A DNA stretch of 64,000 nucleotides from Citrifermentans bremense R1 (lineage in GTDB: Bacteria > Desulfobacterota > Desulfuromonadia > Geobacterales > Geobacteraceae): contig NZ_AUGE01000013.1 of the NCBI RefSeq assembly GCF_000426865.1, positions 47,298 through 111,297 on the forward strand, read 5' to 3'. Positions 31,719 through 38,962 of this stretch are shown piece after piece. Below the pieces are notes generated by a model. The model had not been told where the DNA came from. It saw only the letters and a program-made list of their open reading frames with translations, and searched no databases. Positions within the stretch are counted from its first letter, which is position 1. Each line of letters starts with the position of its first letter. The position numbers and the translations under genes were made by a program.

Positions 31719-32681
31719 ATGTCTGGGAGATGTGTAAACCTAAAGAGCCTGGATTTTAGCCGGTATGCATTTGCGTTGGTGCTGTCACTGGTGTCCGGCT
31801 GCGGCGATGTCTCCACTGTTACCCAGGAGGCGCCCCAAACCGGCGCATCTGAAGGTAAACAGACGATATCTGCGGCCTCCACCGTGGATGTCAGTAAGCT
31901 TCCAGTGCAAGCGCGGCAGAGACTTTCTGCCCCCCCCCCGGTTGCTGTGTTCGGCATGACCTATTTCGATACCACCATCGGGAAGGAGTTCATCTACGAC
32001 GGCAGGATGTGGGTGCCGCATGACAGCACCGTCGAAAGCTATTACGTGAAGAAAGGCACTACCCTGTCTAAGACTGCTGCCCTGATGACGCAGGATGAAG
32101 TCTGTGCGGACGGGGATCCTTCATGTACCCCAACCGGTGCCCACGGCGCGCCAGGCATGGCAGTAGCTGGTCATTACACATTTGACTGCTCTGTGTGCCA
32201 CAAGGTCGGCGGCCGGCTTGTCTTCGATAAAAATGGGCCTGCCTATGCGGCGGGCAAGCCTGCTCCAACTTTTGACGCCAGCGCTAAGACCTGCCTCAAC
32301 GTGGCATGCCACAACATATCCGGTACCTTCAGCTACTACACCTATGACTGGGCTATGGATGCTATGGTTCTCCGCACCTTGACCTACGGCGGCGGGGTGC
32401 CGCGAGCCACGCCCTCCTGGTACTCGATCGGTCCCGCCGGTTGCACAGCCTGCCACGACGATCCTCCTCGTAATGGCTCCAATGGGAGCAATGTCTGGCA
32501 CAGCGGCAACCATGCCAACCAAGGGCCAACAGGAGAGGCTAACCAGTGCCAGTTCTGCCACCCGGACGCGTCCAGTCCGGGCAACGGTATCGGTGACACC
32601 ATCACCAACCCCAGCCTCCATGCGAACGGTTCGGTCCAGGTGCAGGCAACCTTCAAATCGTGGTGCTTCGGCTGTCATTAG
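31719..32681 (+). CDS. CX4CH/CX2CH multihaem-type lipoprotein, copy 2
   Basis: A 320-residue paralogue of the preceding gene. Lipobox SLVSGC, then AVFGMTYFDTTIGKEFIYDG (about 77-96), CSVCHKVGG, CLNVACH (CX4CH), CTACHDDPP, CQFCHPD and a final CFGCH at the very C-terminus. The block CTACHDDPPRNGS.GSNVWHSGNH.. is nearly identical in both copies, indicating recent tandem duplication with faster change in the N-terminal part. AAAGGAGG five bases before the ATG fixes the start. A strong terminator follows the gene, so the pair forms a unit. Four canonical haems plus one possible unusual attachment site are predicted. Confidence 0.83.
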   Translation: MSGRCVNLKSLDFSRYAFALVLSLVSGCGDVSTVTQEAPQTGASEGKQTISAASTVDVSKLPVQARQRLSAPPPVAVFGMTYFDTTIGKEFIYDGRMWVPHDSTVESYYVKKGTTLSKTAALMTQDEVCADGDPSCTPTGAHGAPGMAVAGHYTFDCSVCHKVGGRLVFDKNGPAYAAGKPAPTFDASAKTCLNVACHNISGTFSYYTYDWAMDAMVLRTLTYGGGVPRATPSWYSIGPAGCTACHDDPPRNGSNGSNVWHSGNHANQGPTGEANQCQFCHPDASSPGNGIGDTITNPSLHANGSVQVQATFKSWCFGCH

Positions 32682-32707
32682 AAACTCACGCCGTCCCGTC
32701 TTGAAAT

Positions 32708-32742
32708 AAAGAAGGGCAGCCTTTTCCGGGCTGCCCTTCTTA
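32708..32742 (+). terminator. Rho-independent-type hairpin after the lipoprotein pair
   Basis: AAGAAGGGCAGCC pairs with GGCTGCCCTTCTT around TTTTCCG; the 13-base stem ends in a T-rich arm. It closes transcription from the tandem lipoprotein genes. Confidence 0.88.
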
Positions 32743-32918
32743 GGTTGTTAACCTACTAATCCAGAAAGTTGCTTGCTGGTGTCTTTTAGGTTGTACTGAA
32801 AAATTATGAAATGTGCTATTGGCAAGCGGCCCATGTGTACGGAGGAAGCTCCGCTGCTGGGGATGCTCCGTGAACTGGGGCCGGCACGTAAACACCTCAT
32901 TTTTTGCTAGAGATTGAA

Positions 32919-34763
32919 ATGAACAAAAGACTATCTAGTGCTCTGTTTATTAATTTAGTACCGGTTGTGGTCATTGTTATTGTGACTATGGGAGCCTATT
33001 GCAGTATTTTAAGTCATAGTTTCCAGATCTTCTGGGACGACGCAATGTACATAACGTTGAACGATGCCGCAAAAGGTCTTTCACTCGATCACCTTATAAA
33101 GGCATTCGCCACCAATTATGCTGGCAACTTTGCTCCTGTACACATAATATCTTACATGCTGGATTATACAATATGGGGAGCTGATCCAAAAGGATTCCTG
33201 CTGAGCAATATCATCCTACACACATTGAATGGAATTCTCCTATACCGTCTACTTTCAATTCTTGACTGGTCTAGGCCGGCGACCCTATTCTCAGTCATGA
33301 TTTTTTTACTGCATCCGGTACAGGTAGAATCTGTTGCCTGGATCTCCGAACGGAAGAACCTGCTAGCAATGTTTTTCTCGCTGCTGTCCTTTATCAGTTA
33401 TGTTATTCACATAAAGACAGGCTCAGGTGGAAGACAAAAATTTTATGTGGCTAGTTTTGTTTTTTTTACTTTAGCGCTACTTAGCAAGTCTGTGGCTGTT
33501 GTGGTCCCTTGTATTTTCATCCTGTATGATGTCTGTATGATTAAACGGGTGTCGTGGCGCCAACTTCTACTCGGCAAGGTTCCTTTTCTTGTTGCTGCTG
33601 CGGCGATGGCAATTATTACAATTGAGTTTCAGGCGCATGGCGATGTTCCTGGTGCGGGAGGGGGAAGAACAGCGTACCACGGAGGCTCCCCCTTAGCCAC
33701 CGGCCTCACAATGCTCACCGTGCTGCCAAGATACCTGAAGCTGTTGTTTTGGCCGACCAACTTGAGTGCCATCTACGATCCAGCAATAAGAGTCCGATTA
33801 GATGCAGCGGTACTGCTAGGCGGAGTCCTTTGCGGGCTTCTTATAGTTTTAGGCGTCTTACTTTATATCCGCTCCCGCCAATATTTTTTCTGGTACGCTG
33901 TTTTCTTTGTCGGGCTCCTGCCCGTGTCCCAGATCGTCCCACTCGCTACTTTGATGAATGACAGGTATTTATACTTTCCAATGTTAGGCGCAGCGCCGCT
34001 GTTAGGCAATTTAATAATGTACAAATTGCCCAATAAAACCGCGGCTTCCATCGCACTAGCCATTACTACCATGCTGCTCTTGTTTACAACCTCGAGAACT
34101 GCAATTTGGCAAAATGACCTTACCCTGTGGTCAGATACAGTGAAAAAGGCTCCAAACCACCCTGTAGCACTGTACGGCGAGGCTCAGGCACATCAGAACA
34201 TTGGCGACTTGGATGCCGCACTGCCACTATACCTGAAGGTGCTGGAAATAGCTCCACACCATGCTGACACCTTGCTCCACTTAGCTTCATTGTACAGGTT
34301 AAAGAACCTTCCTGCTCAAGGACGGCCCTATCTTCTCCAACTTACACTGTACTATCCAGACTTCGCGCAAGGATTCCTCGATCTAGGGGTAAACTATTAC
34401 TTAACAGACGAACTGGGGGAATCAAAGAAAAACCTTGAAAGGACGCTTGTCTTGCAGCCAAACTCAGTCCAAGCGTTGAAACACCTTGGGATTATATCTT
34501 TAAGAACTAGGGAGCTAGATGCTGCGACACGGTATCTTAAGCTTGCATTGTCGCTAACTCCCAGCGATACCGATATAGCTTATAATCTAGCGTGCGTGGA
34601 GGCACAGTTGAATAACTCAGAAGAAGCTGTCCGCTATCTCAACTATGCTATTGCCAGTGGGTTTGCCAATCAAAATATCATAAAGACAGACAAGGACCTT
34701 GATCCTATACGCTCATCTCCAGGTTTCCAGCGACTGGTGACCTCGTTTAAGAAAGTGAACTAG
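32919..34763 (+). CDS. TMTC/PMT-like membrane protein with TPR domain (1 of 4)
   Basis: A 614-residue protein with about ten membrane helices in the first 400 residues and a TPR domain of about five repeats at the C-terminus (VALYGEAQAHQNIGDLDAAL, AQGFLDLGVNYYLTDELGES, VQALKHLGIISLRTRELDAA). The first periplasmic loop has the acidic pair in FQIFWDDAMYI, and the second has HPVQVESVAWISERKN, as in the TMTC/PMT family of polyprenyl-phosphate-mannose-dependent O-glycosyltransferases (GT-C fold). Codon use and base composition are visibly more A/T-rich than in the three paralogues in this window, suggesting acquisition by transfer. ATG at 32919 is chosen as the start; an upstream in-frame TTG has no better ribosome-binding site. 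Confidence 0.78.
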   Translation: MNKRLSSALFINLVPVVVIVIVTMGAYCSILSHSFQIFWDDAMYITLNDAAKGLSLDHLIKAFATNYAGNFAPVHIISYMLDYTIWGADPKGFLLSNIILHTLNGILLYRLLSILDWSRPATLFSVMIFLLHPVQVESVAWISERKNLLAMFFSLLSFISYVIHIKTGSGGRQKFYVASFVFFTLALLSKSVAVVVPCIFILYDVCMIKRVSWRQLLLGKVPFLVAAAAMAIITIEFQAHGDVPGAGGGRTAYHGGSPLATGLTMLTVLPRYLKLLFWPTNLSAIYDPAIRVRLDAAVLLGGVLCGLLIVLGVLLYIRSRQYFFWYAVFFVGLLPVSQIVPLATLMNDRYLYFPMLGAAPLLGNLIMYKLPNKTAASIALAITTMLLLFTTSRTAIWQNDLTLWSDTVKKAPNHPVALYGEAQAHQNIGDLDAALPLYLKVLEIAPHHADTLLHLASLYRLKNLPAQGRPYLLQLTLYYPDFAQGFLDLGVNYYLTDELGESKKNLERTLVLQPNSVQALKHLGIISLRTRELDAATRYLKLALSLTPSDTDIAYNLACVEAQLNNSEEAVRYLNYAIASGFANQNIIKTDKDLDPIRSSPGFQRLVTSFKKVN

Positions 34764-34795
34764 TTGAGGCCACGCCAATTGCAAAGGAAAGTACT

Positions 34796-34812
34796 TAGGT
34801 TACTGACCTAAC
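34796..34812. terminator. Small hairpin between convergent genes
   Basis: TTAGGT-TACTG-ACCTAA forms a six-base stem between the TMTC-like gene (+) and the Sel1 gene (-). On + it is followed by CGGAACTTTTATT. It is weak as a terminator and listed only as a candidate. Confidence 0.35.
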
Positions 34813-34822
34813 GGAACTTTTA

Positions 34823-35899
34823 TTAGCGCGACTCGCGGGGAAGGATCCCCGCAACCTGCTCCATGTCCCTTCTAAGCCTTTGTGCCGCGTAAAACTCCCT
34901 ACGCGTCATTTCCCTTGCCAAGGCATCCCTTACTTCGGCAGCCTTTTCCACGCCCTGCCGGGCCGCGAAATCCAGCCACACCCAGGCCTGCACCATGTCG
35001 CGGGAGGGCCCCTGACTGTTGTACCAAAGGCCTACATGCAACTGGGAGTTCGCATGGCCGTGCATGGCCGCGACGAGGTACCATTTCACCGCCTCGGAGC
35101 CTGTGGCGAACTTCGCGGCATGTTGCTCGTATAGTTGCGCTAGATCGTAAGCCGCCGCAATGTTACCGCTGTTCGCTGCAATGCGCAGCCACACGGCGAT
35201 ATCGATCGGGCGGCACGCGTTCCCGGGACCTTTGCCGCAGTGTAGCGCCACTTGGTAGGCCGCCTCGGCAGGGGGCAAGCCGGCAAGAGCGTGCCACTTC
35301 GTTGCTTGCCCGGAGTCCGGAGGACCATTTTCGGCGAGGTAGATCTGCGCGATTCCTTCCTGTGCCCCAATGTGCCATTTCTCCGCCGCGAGCCGGTACC
35401 ATTTCAGTGCCTCGGCGATGTTTCGTGGTGCGCCGCACCCTTCACGATACATGTTTCCCAGGAAGTACTGGGATTGGGAGTCGCCTTGATCGGCCGCCTC
35501 CTTGAACCATGGCACTGCCTGTGCGTAATCACGTTTTCCGCCCAGACCGGATGCGTACATGACCCCCAGGTTGTACGCAGCCTCCAGTTGGGATTGCCGT
35601 GCCGAAATGGAGAAGCAGTTCAACGCTTCGGCAACGTTTCTCTCTATGTTGTTGCCTGTGGCGCGGTCGACACCGGTGTTGTTGGTGACGGCGGCGTTTC
35701 CGTCCCCGGCCAGCTCTGAGAAGAAACGGTCGTTTTGGGGTGTGCCGGCCGGATGGGCTTCGTCGACTATCTTTGATTTGCGCAGATCTGCCAACCCCAT
35801 CCCCTCCAGGGATGAACAGGCCTTGTCCTGTGCGGCGGCGCCTACTGCCGATAGGGCCGTCAGGATGATAAGGGCTGGAGCTGCGTTGCGGTATTTCAA
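34823..35899 (-). CDS. Secreted Sel1-repeat protein
   Basis: A 358-residue protein with a signal peptide (APALIILTALSAVGAAAQ) and about five to six Sel1 units (AAYNLGVMYASGLGGKRDYA, SQYFLGNMYREGCGAPRNIA, AAYDLAQLYEQHAAKFATG, SQLHVGLWYNSQGPSRDMVQ). Sel1 repeats form solenoids that scaffold other proteins. The initiator is TTG, supported by GGAG with optimal spacing and no ATG nearby. It runs in the same direction as the nine-haem cytochrome gene 45 bases upstream, so both are probably cotranscribed. Confidence 0.82.
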   Translation of the reverse strand: MKYRNAAPALIILTALSAVGAAAQDKACSSLEGMGLADLRKSKIVDEAHPAGTPQNDRFFSELAGDGNAAVTNNTGVDRATGNNIERNVAEALNCFSISARQSQLEAAYNLGVMYASGLGGKRDYAQAVPWFKEAADQGDSQSQYFLGNMYREGCGAPRNIAEALKWYRLAAEKWHIGAQEGIAQIYLAENGPPDSGQATKWHALAGLPPAEAAYQVALHCGKGPGNACRPIDIAVWLRIAANSGNIAAAYDLAQLYEQHAAKFATGSEAVKWYLVAAMHGHANSQLHVGLWYNSQGPSRDMVQAWVWLDFAARQGVEKAAEVRDALAREMTRREFYAAQRLRRDMEQVAGILPRESR

Positions 35900-35944
35900 G
35901 GGTATCTCCGGTTACAAGGGCTTCGGTCAAGCTCCGCCGACGGC

Positions 35945-36703
35945 TCACATGTCATGACATCTGACGCAGTTTTCCCTGATGGTGAATGCCGTGTAGTCGT
36001 CGTGACATGCTCCGCATGACTTCCCACTTTCCATCTCATGCATGCTCACCCTCGGAGTGCTGTAGTCGAGAGGGAAGATCTTTTGATGGCAATCGGTACA
36101 GCGGTAGAGCTTGGTGTGATAGCCGTGGCTGAAGGTCACGGGGCCGGCGTTTACACACTTCATGAGTAGGTTTCCCGCCAAATGGCACCGGGAGCACTCC
36201 CTGAGAGCGAAGGCCTTTTTGCCGCGGTGGCATGCACCGCATGACTTTCCCTTTTCCATCTCGGCCATTGTGGCATGGGGGTTTCTGCCCGGGAAAAACA
36301 GTTTGTTGTGGCATTCGCCGCACGGGAACTTGTCGGTGTGCGGCTTATGGAGGAAGTTGACATTACCCACGTAGGGCACGGCGAAGGTAATGGTTCTGAT
36401 ACCGTGACACCGTCCGCAGGCTGAGAGAGGAAAGGCGATCCGTCCATGGCAGGCGCCGCAGGACTTTCCCTTCTCCATCTGCGCCATAGTGACTGGTTTC
36501 TTGCTCTTGGTCTTGTAGATTTTCTCGTGGCAGGTCGGACAGTTGTCTGCGATCTTGGGGTTGCTGGTGTGAATGTCGTGGCTGAAGACGATTTCGCCGC
36601 CGTAGCGCGGCTTGAACACGATATCGAACACATCGGAGGCTTGCGCGGCAGCCCAGAGCATTACCGCAGCAATAACCAGCATTGAAATCCGCATAAAAGA
36701 CAT
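35945..36703 (-). CDS. Nine-haem cytochrome made of three trihaem (c7-like) repeats
   Basis: A 252-residue periplasmic protein with an N-terminal signal (RISMLVIAAVMLWAAAQAS) and nine CXXCH motifs: CPTCH, CGACH, CGRCH, CGECH, CGACH, CSRCH, CTDCH, CGACH, CVRCH. They form three copies of one unit containing FSHDIHT/FLHKPHT/FSHGYHT, then a CXXCH, then M..ME.GKSCGACH, then a C.RCH. This is the trihaem c7-type module triplicated. The expected role is a periplasmic wire between inner-membrane quinol oxidation and the outer membrane. The start at 36703 has GGGAA eight bases ahead; codons nine bases upstream or downstream remain possible. Confidence 0.86.
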   Translation of the reverse strand: MSFMRISMLVIAAVMLWAAAQASDVFDIVFKPRYGGEIVFSHDIHTSNPKIADNCPTCHEKIYKTKSKKPVTMAQMEKGKSCGACHGRIAFPLSACGRCHGIRTITFAVPYVGNVNFLHKPHTDKFPCGECHNKLFFPGRNPHATMAEMEKGKSCGACHRGKKAFALRECSRCHLAGNLLMKCVNAGPVTFSHGYHTKLYRCTDCHQKIFPLDYSTPRVSMHEMESGKSCGACHDDYTAFTIRENCVRCHDM

Positions 36704-37034
36704 AACAGGGTTCCCGATAACATGCCGCATGGCGAAAAGAATGGCTTAAATCTATAACCAACGAAACTTTCTTTGTCAAGAACATCGTTAGCTTTGTCCG
36801 ATGGTTAGCTCATGCATAACCCTGCCGGGCCTGCCGCCTTCGCGCGCTAACTCGCAGTCGCCGCTCCATGACATCGGCATGGCGCATCCGGACCGCTGGA
36901 GATCGCAACTGTATAGAGAAACCAGGTGAGCCGATCATATTGGTGCCAGGCCATAAATTACTTGCTGAAGTTCATCCGAAATCGAGCGCGGAAGTGATAC
37001 GAAGCCTACTTTTGCTTATCGCGTTTGCGACATT
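36704..37034. other. Spacer of about 330 bases without a recognised gene
   Basis: Between the nine-haem cytochrome (-) and the OB-fold gene (-). Only short unconvincing frames are open. The promoter for the cytochrome gene is presumably near 36760-36780 where the sequence is A/T-rich (TTTCTTTGTCAAG). No operator or repeat is evident. Confidence 0.35.
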
Positions 37035-37061
37035 AAAAAGCCCCCTGCGGGGCAGGGGGCT
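37035..37061 (-). terminator. Rho-independent terminator of the OB-fold gene
   Basis: AGCCCCCTGC / GCAGGGGGCT ten-base stem with a short CCC loop; on the minus strand it is followed by TTTTT. It lies 20 bases after the stop codon of the minus-strand gene. Confidence 0.9.
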
Positions 37062-37081
37062 GGGGGCAGCGGTGATGGGTG

Positions 37082-37483
37082 TTACTTGATGGTGGCGTTT
37101 TCGAGGATGACGGGGTAGAAGTACCCGCTGCCGAAGTCCTTGTCCTTCGCCACGGTACCGGTGACGGTAACGGTCTTACCCGTCGACGGCGCGTCCTGCG
37201 TTGTGGTCACGGTCAGGTCGTTGTCCTTGGCGGCTGCGTTGCCGCTGCCGTCTTGCAGGTGAATCCAGGTTTTGCCCATGATACCGGCGGAGATCTTGAC
37301 GATCTTACCTTTCACGGTGACGGACTGCTTGTTCAACTGCGCCTTGTTCTTGAATACATCACTGACGCGATATACCTTGCCTGCGGCAGCTTTGTCGTTT
37401 GCTGCGCCTTTGTCGGCGCATTGGCCGACGGCTGGGAGTGAAAGGGCAAGGACCGCAACCAGAATTTTCACGTAAGCATTCAT
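37082..37483 (-). CDS. Periplasmic OB-fold protein
   Basis: A 133-residue protein with signal peptide (VKILVAVLALSLPAVGQCA) and an OB-fold of the tRNA_anti/BOF type: VTVKGKIVKISAGIMGKTWIHLQDGSG (about 55-81), KTVTVTGTVAKDKDFGSGYFYPVILENATI. Proteins of this kind are common in Geobacter, often next to cytochrome genes, and may bind an acidic or nucleic-acid-like ligand in the periplasm, but the role is unknown. An AGAAGGAGAAATGG region precedes the start. Terminated by the strong hairpin immediately downstream. Confidence 0.8.
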   Translation of the reverse strand: MNAYVKILVAVLALSLPAVGQCADKGAANDKAAAGKVYRVSDVFKNKAQLNKQSVTVKGKIVKISAGIMGKTWIHLQDGSGNAAAKDNDLTVTTTQDAPSTGKTVTVTGTVAKDKDFGSGYFYPVILENATIK

Positions 37484-37545
37484 CCATTTCTCCTTCTGTT
37501 ATGTTTGATCGCCCAAAAACCGGTCGGGCACTGGAGGGGGATACG

Positions 37546-37944
37546 TCAATCGCAGATCATCAGCTCTTTCTCGCAGTTGTTGATGCAGACGATGTTGCCG
37601 TCGCTGTCCGTGTAGCAGCGCTTTTGAATCAGGCCGCATTTCTTATTACAGAAAACCACCTTGGGTGCGGCCGGTACGCCTTCCTTTCCCGGCTCGGAAG
37701 CGAGCGTCACCGCCGTCTCGGAGGCACTCTCCTTCTTGTAACTGTTCGCAGTTTCTTTCGCGATGATCTCTCCTTTGTCGTTGACGATGTACTTCTTGTC
37801 GGAGCTGGGTTTGGCGCTTCCCCCCTGAAGCATGTCTACGATGGGCGGAATCTCTTTGTGGGGCTCCGCTGCCCAGGCGGTGAACGGGCCCAACAGGAAG
37901 CAGGTGATGAGAAAGAAGAACAGGTTTCGCGTCAAAGTGGTCAT
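37546..37944 (-). CDS. Small secreted cysteine-patterned protein
   Basis: A 132-residue protein with a signal peptide (LFFFLITCFLLGPFTAWAAE), a low-complexity middle, and a C-terminus with six cysteines in the symmetric arrangement C-X3-C-X6-C-X9-C-X3-C-X6-C (residues about 97-131). The even number and regular spacing suggest three disulfides or a metal site. No family is recognised. The ATG at 37944 is used because the signal peptide starts there and GAGGGG precedes it; the frame is open further upstream without a better start. It precedes the OB-fold gene on the same strand with a 62-base gap. Confidence 0.65.
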   Translation of the reverse strand: MTTLTRNLFFFLITCFLLGPFTAWAAEPHKEIPPIVDMLQGGSAKPSSDKKYIVNDKGEIIAKETANSYKKESASETAVTLASEPGKEGVPAAPKVVFCNKKCGLIQKRCYTDSDGNIVCINNCEKELMICD

Positions 37945-38152
37945 TGCAAACCCCTCGGTGGCATAAGGATAAAGTGTCGAGGTACTATAGCCTTGGCGCG
38001 CGGCTATTTCAACGATATTGTGGAGCCCCGGCGCGACTCGGAGCGGGGGAGGGGGCATGTCGATCTTTTTACTATGCATTCAATGGTTGTTCTTGCTATC
38101 ATCGCCCGCAGTTTGCCACGGCTGGTCACACCAATGCTGACGAGGACCTGAT

Positions 38153-38890
38153 ATGTTAAATGGAAAAAAAATTGTAGTTGTGATGCCGGCGTACAACGCC
38201 GAAAAAACCCTCGAGATGACCTACAACGAGATCCCCTTCGAGATCGTGGACGAAGTGGTGCTCGTCGATGATGCAAGCCGCGACCGGACCTCGGACATAG
38301 CCAAGCGTCTCGGTATCCACACCATAGTCCACACCGACAACAAGGGGTACGGTGGGAACCAGAAGAGCTGTTACCGCGCGGCCCTCGGGCTCGGCGCCGA
38401 CATCGTCATCATGGTCCATCCCGATTACCAGTACACCCCCAAGCTCATCCCCGCCATGGCCTCACTCATAGCCTATGACGAGTTCGACGCGGTCCTGGCC
38501 TCCCGCATTCTAGGGATCGGAGCGCTGAAGGGGGGCATGCCGCTGTACAAGTACGTCGCCAACCGTTTTCTCACCCTTTTTGAAAACTTGATGCTGGGGC
38601 ACAAGCTCTCCGAGTACCACACCGGCTATCGTGCCTTCTCCAAGGACATCCTCGCGCAATTGCCGCTTGACCAAAACTCCGACGACTTCGTTTTCGACAA
38701 CCAGATGCTGGCACAGATCATCTGGTACGGCTACCGTATCGGTGAACTGACCTGTCCCACCAAGTATTTCGAGGATGCGTCCTCAATCAATTTCCGCCGC
38801 AGCGTGACTTACGGCCTCGGCGTTCTGAAGACCTCGCTCCAGTTTCGGCTTCAGAAAATTGGGCTCGTGAAAAGCGGGATTTTCCCGTAA
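38153..38890 (+). CDS. GT2 polyprenyl-phosphate sugar synthase-like
   Basis: A 245-residue soluble GT-A enzyme like dolichol-phosphate mannose synthase. Motifs: [20 protein letters not shown] (about 5-24), [18 protein letters not shown], and [19 protein letters not shown] with the metal-binding DYQYTP in place of the usual DXD. It lacks the C-terminal membrane helices seen in DPM1/GtrB types. It could supply polyprenyl-phosphate-linked sugar for the TMTC/PMT-like proteins in the same region, which is inference from proximity. The start has GAGGACCTGAT upstream. Confidence 0.8.
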   Translation: MLNGKKIVVVMPAYNAEKTLEMTYNEIPFEIVDEVVLVDDASRDRTSDIAKRLGIHTIVHTDNKGYGGNQKSCYRAALGLGADIVIMVHPDYQYTPKLIPAMASLIAYDEFDAVLASRILGIGALKGGMPLYKYVANRFLTLFENLMLGHKLSEYHTGYRAFSKDILAQLPLDQNSDDFVFDNQMLAQIIWYGYRIGELTCPTKYFEDASSINFRRSVTYGLGVLKTSLQFRLQKIGLVKSGIFP

Positions 38891-38921
38891 CGCGGACGGA
38901 AAGGACAACGATGTGCCAACC

Positions 38922-38953
38922 GGCCGCTGAATGGGGTATCTCCCCAAGCGGCC
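38922..38953. terminator. Hairpin between convergent genes
   Basis: GGCCGCT at 38922-38928 pairs with AGCGGCC at 38947-38953, with an inner GGGG/CCCC pair, between the GT2 gene (+) and the TMTC-like gene (-). It lacks a T-tract on either side, so termination efficiency is uncertain. Confidence 0.45.
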
Positions 38954-38962
38954 AGGCCCGCT

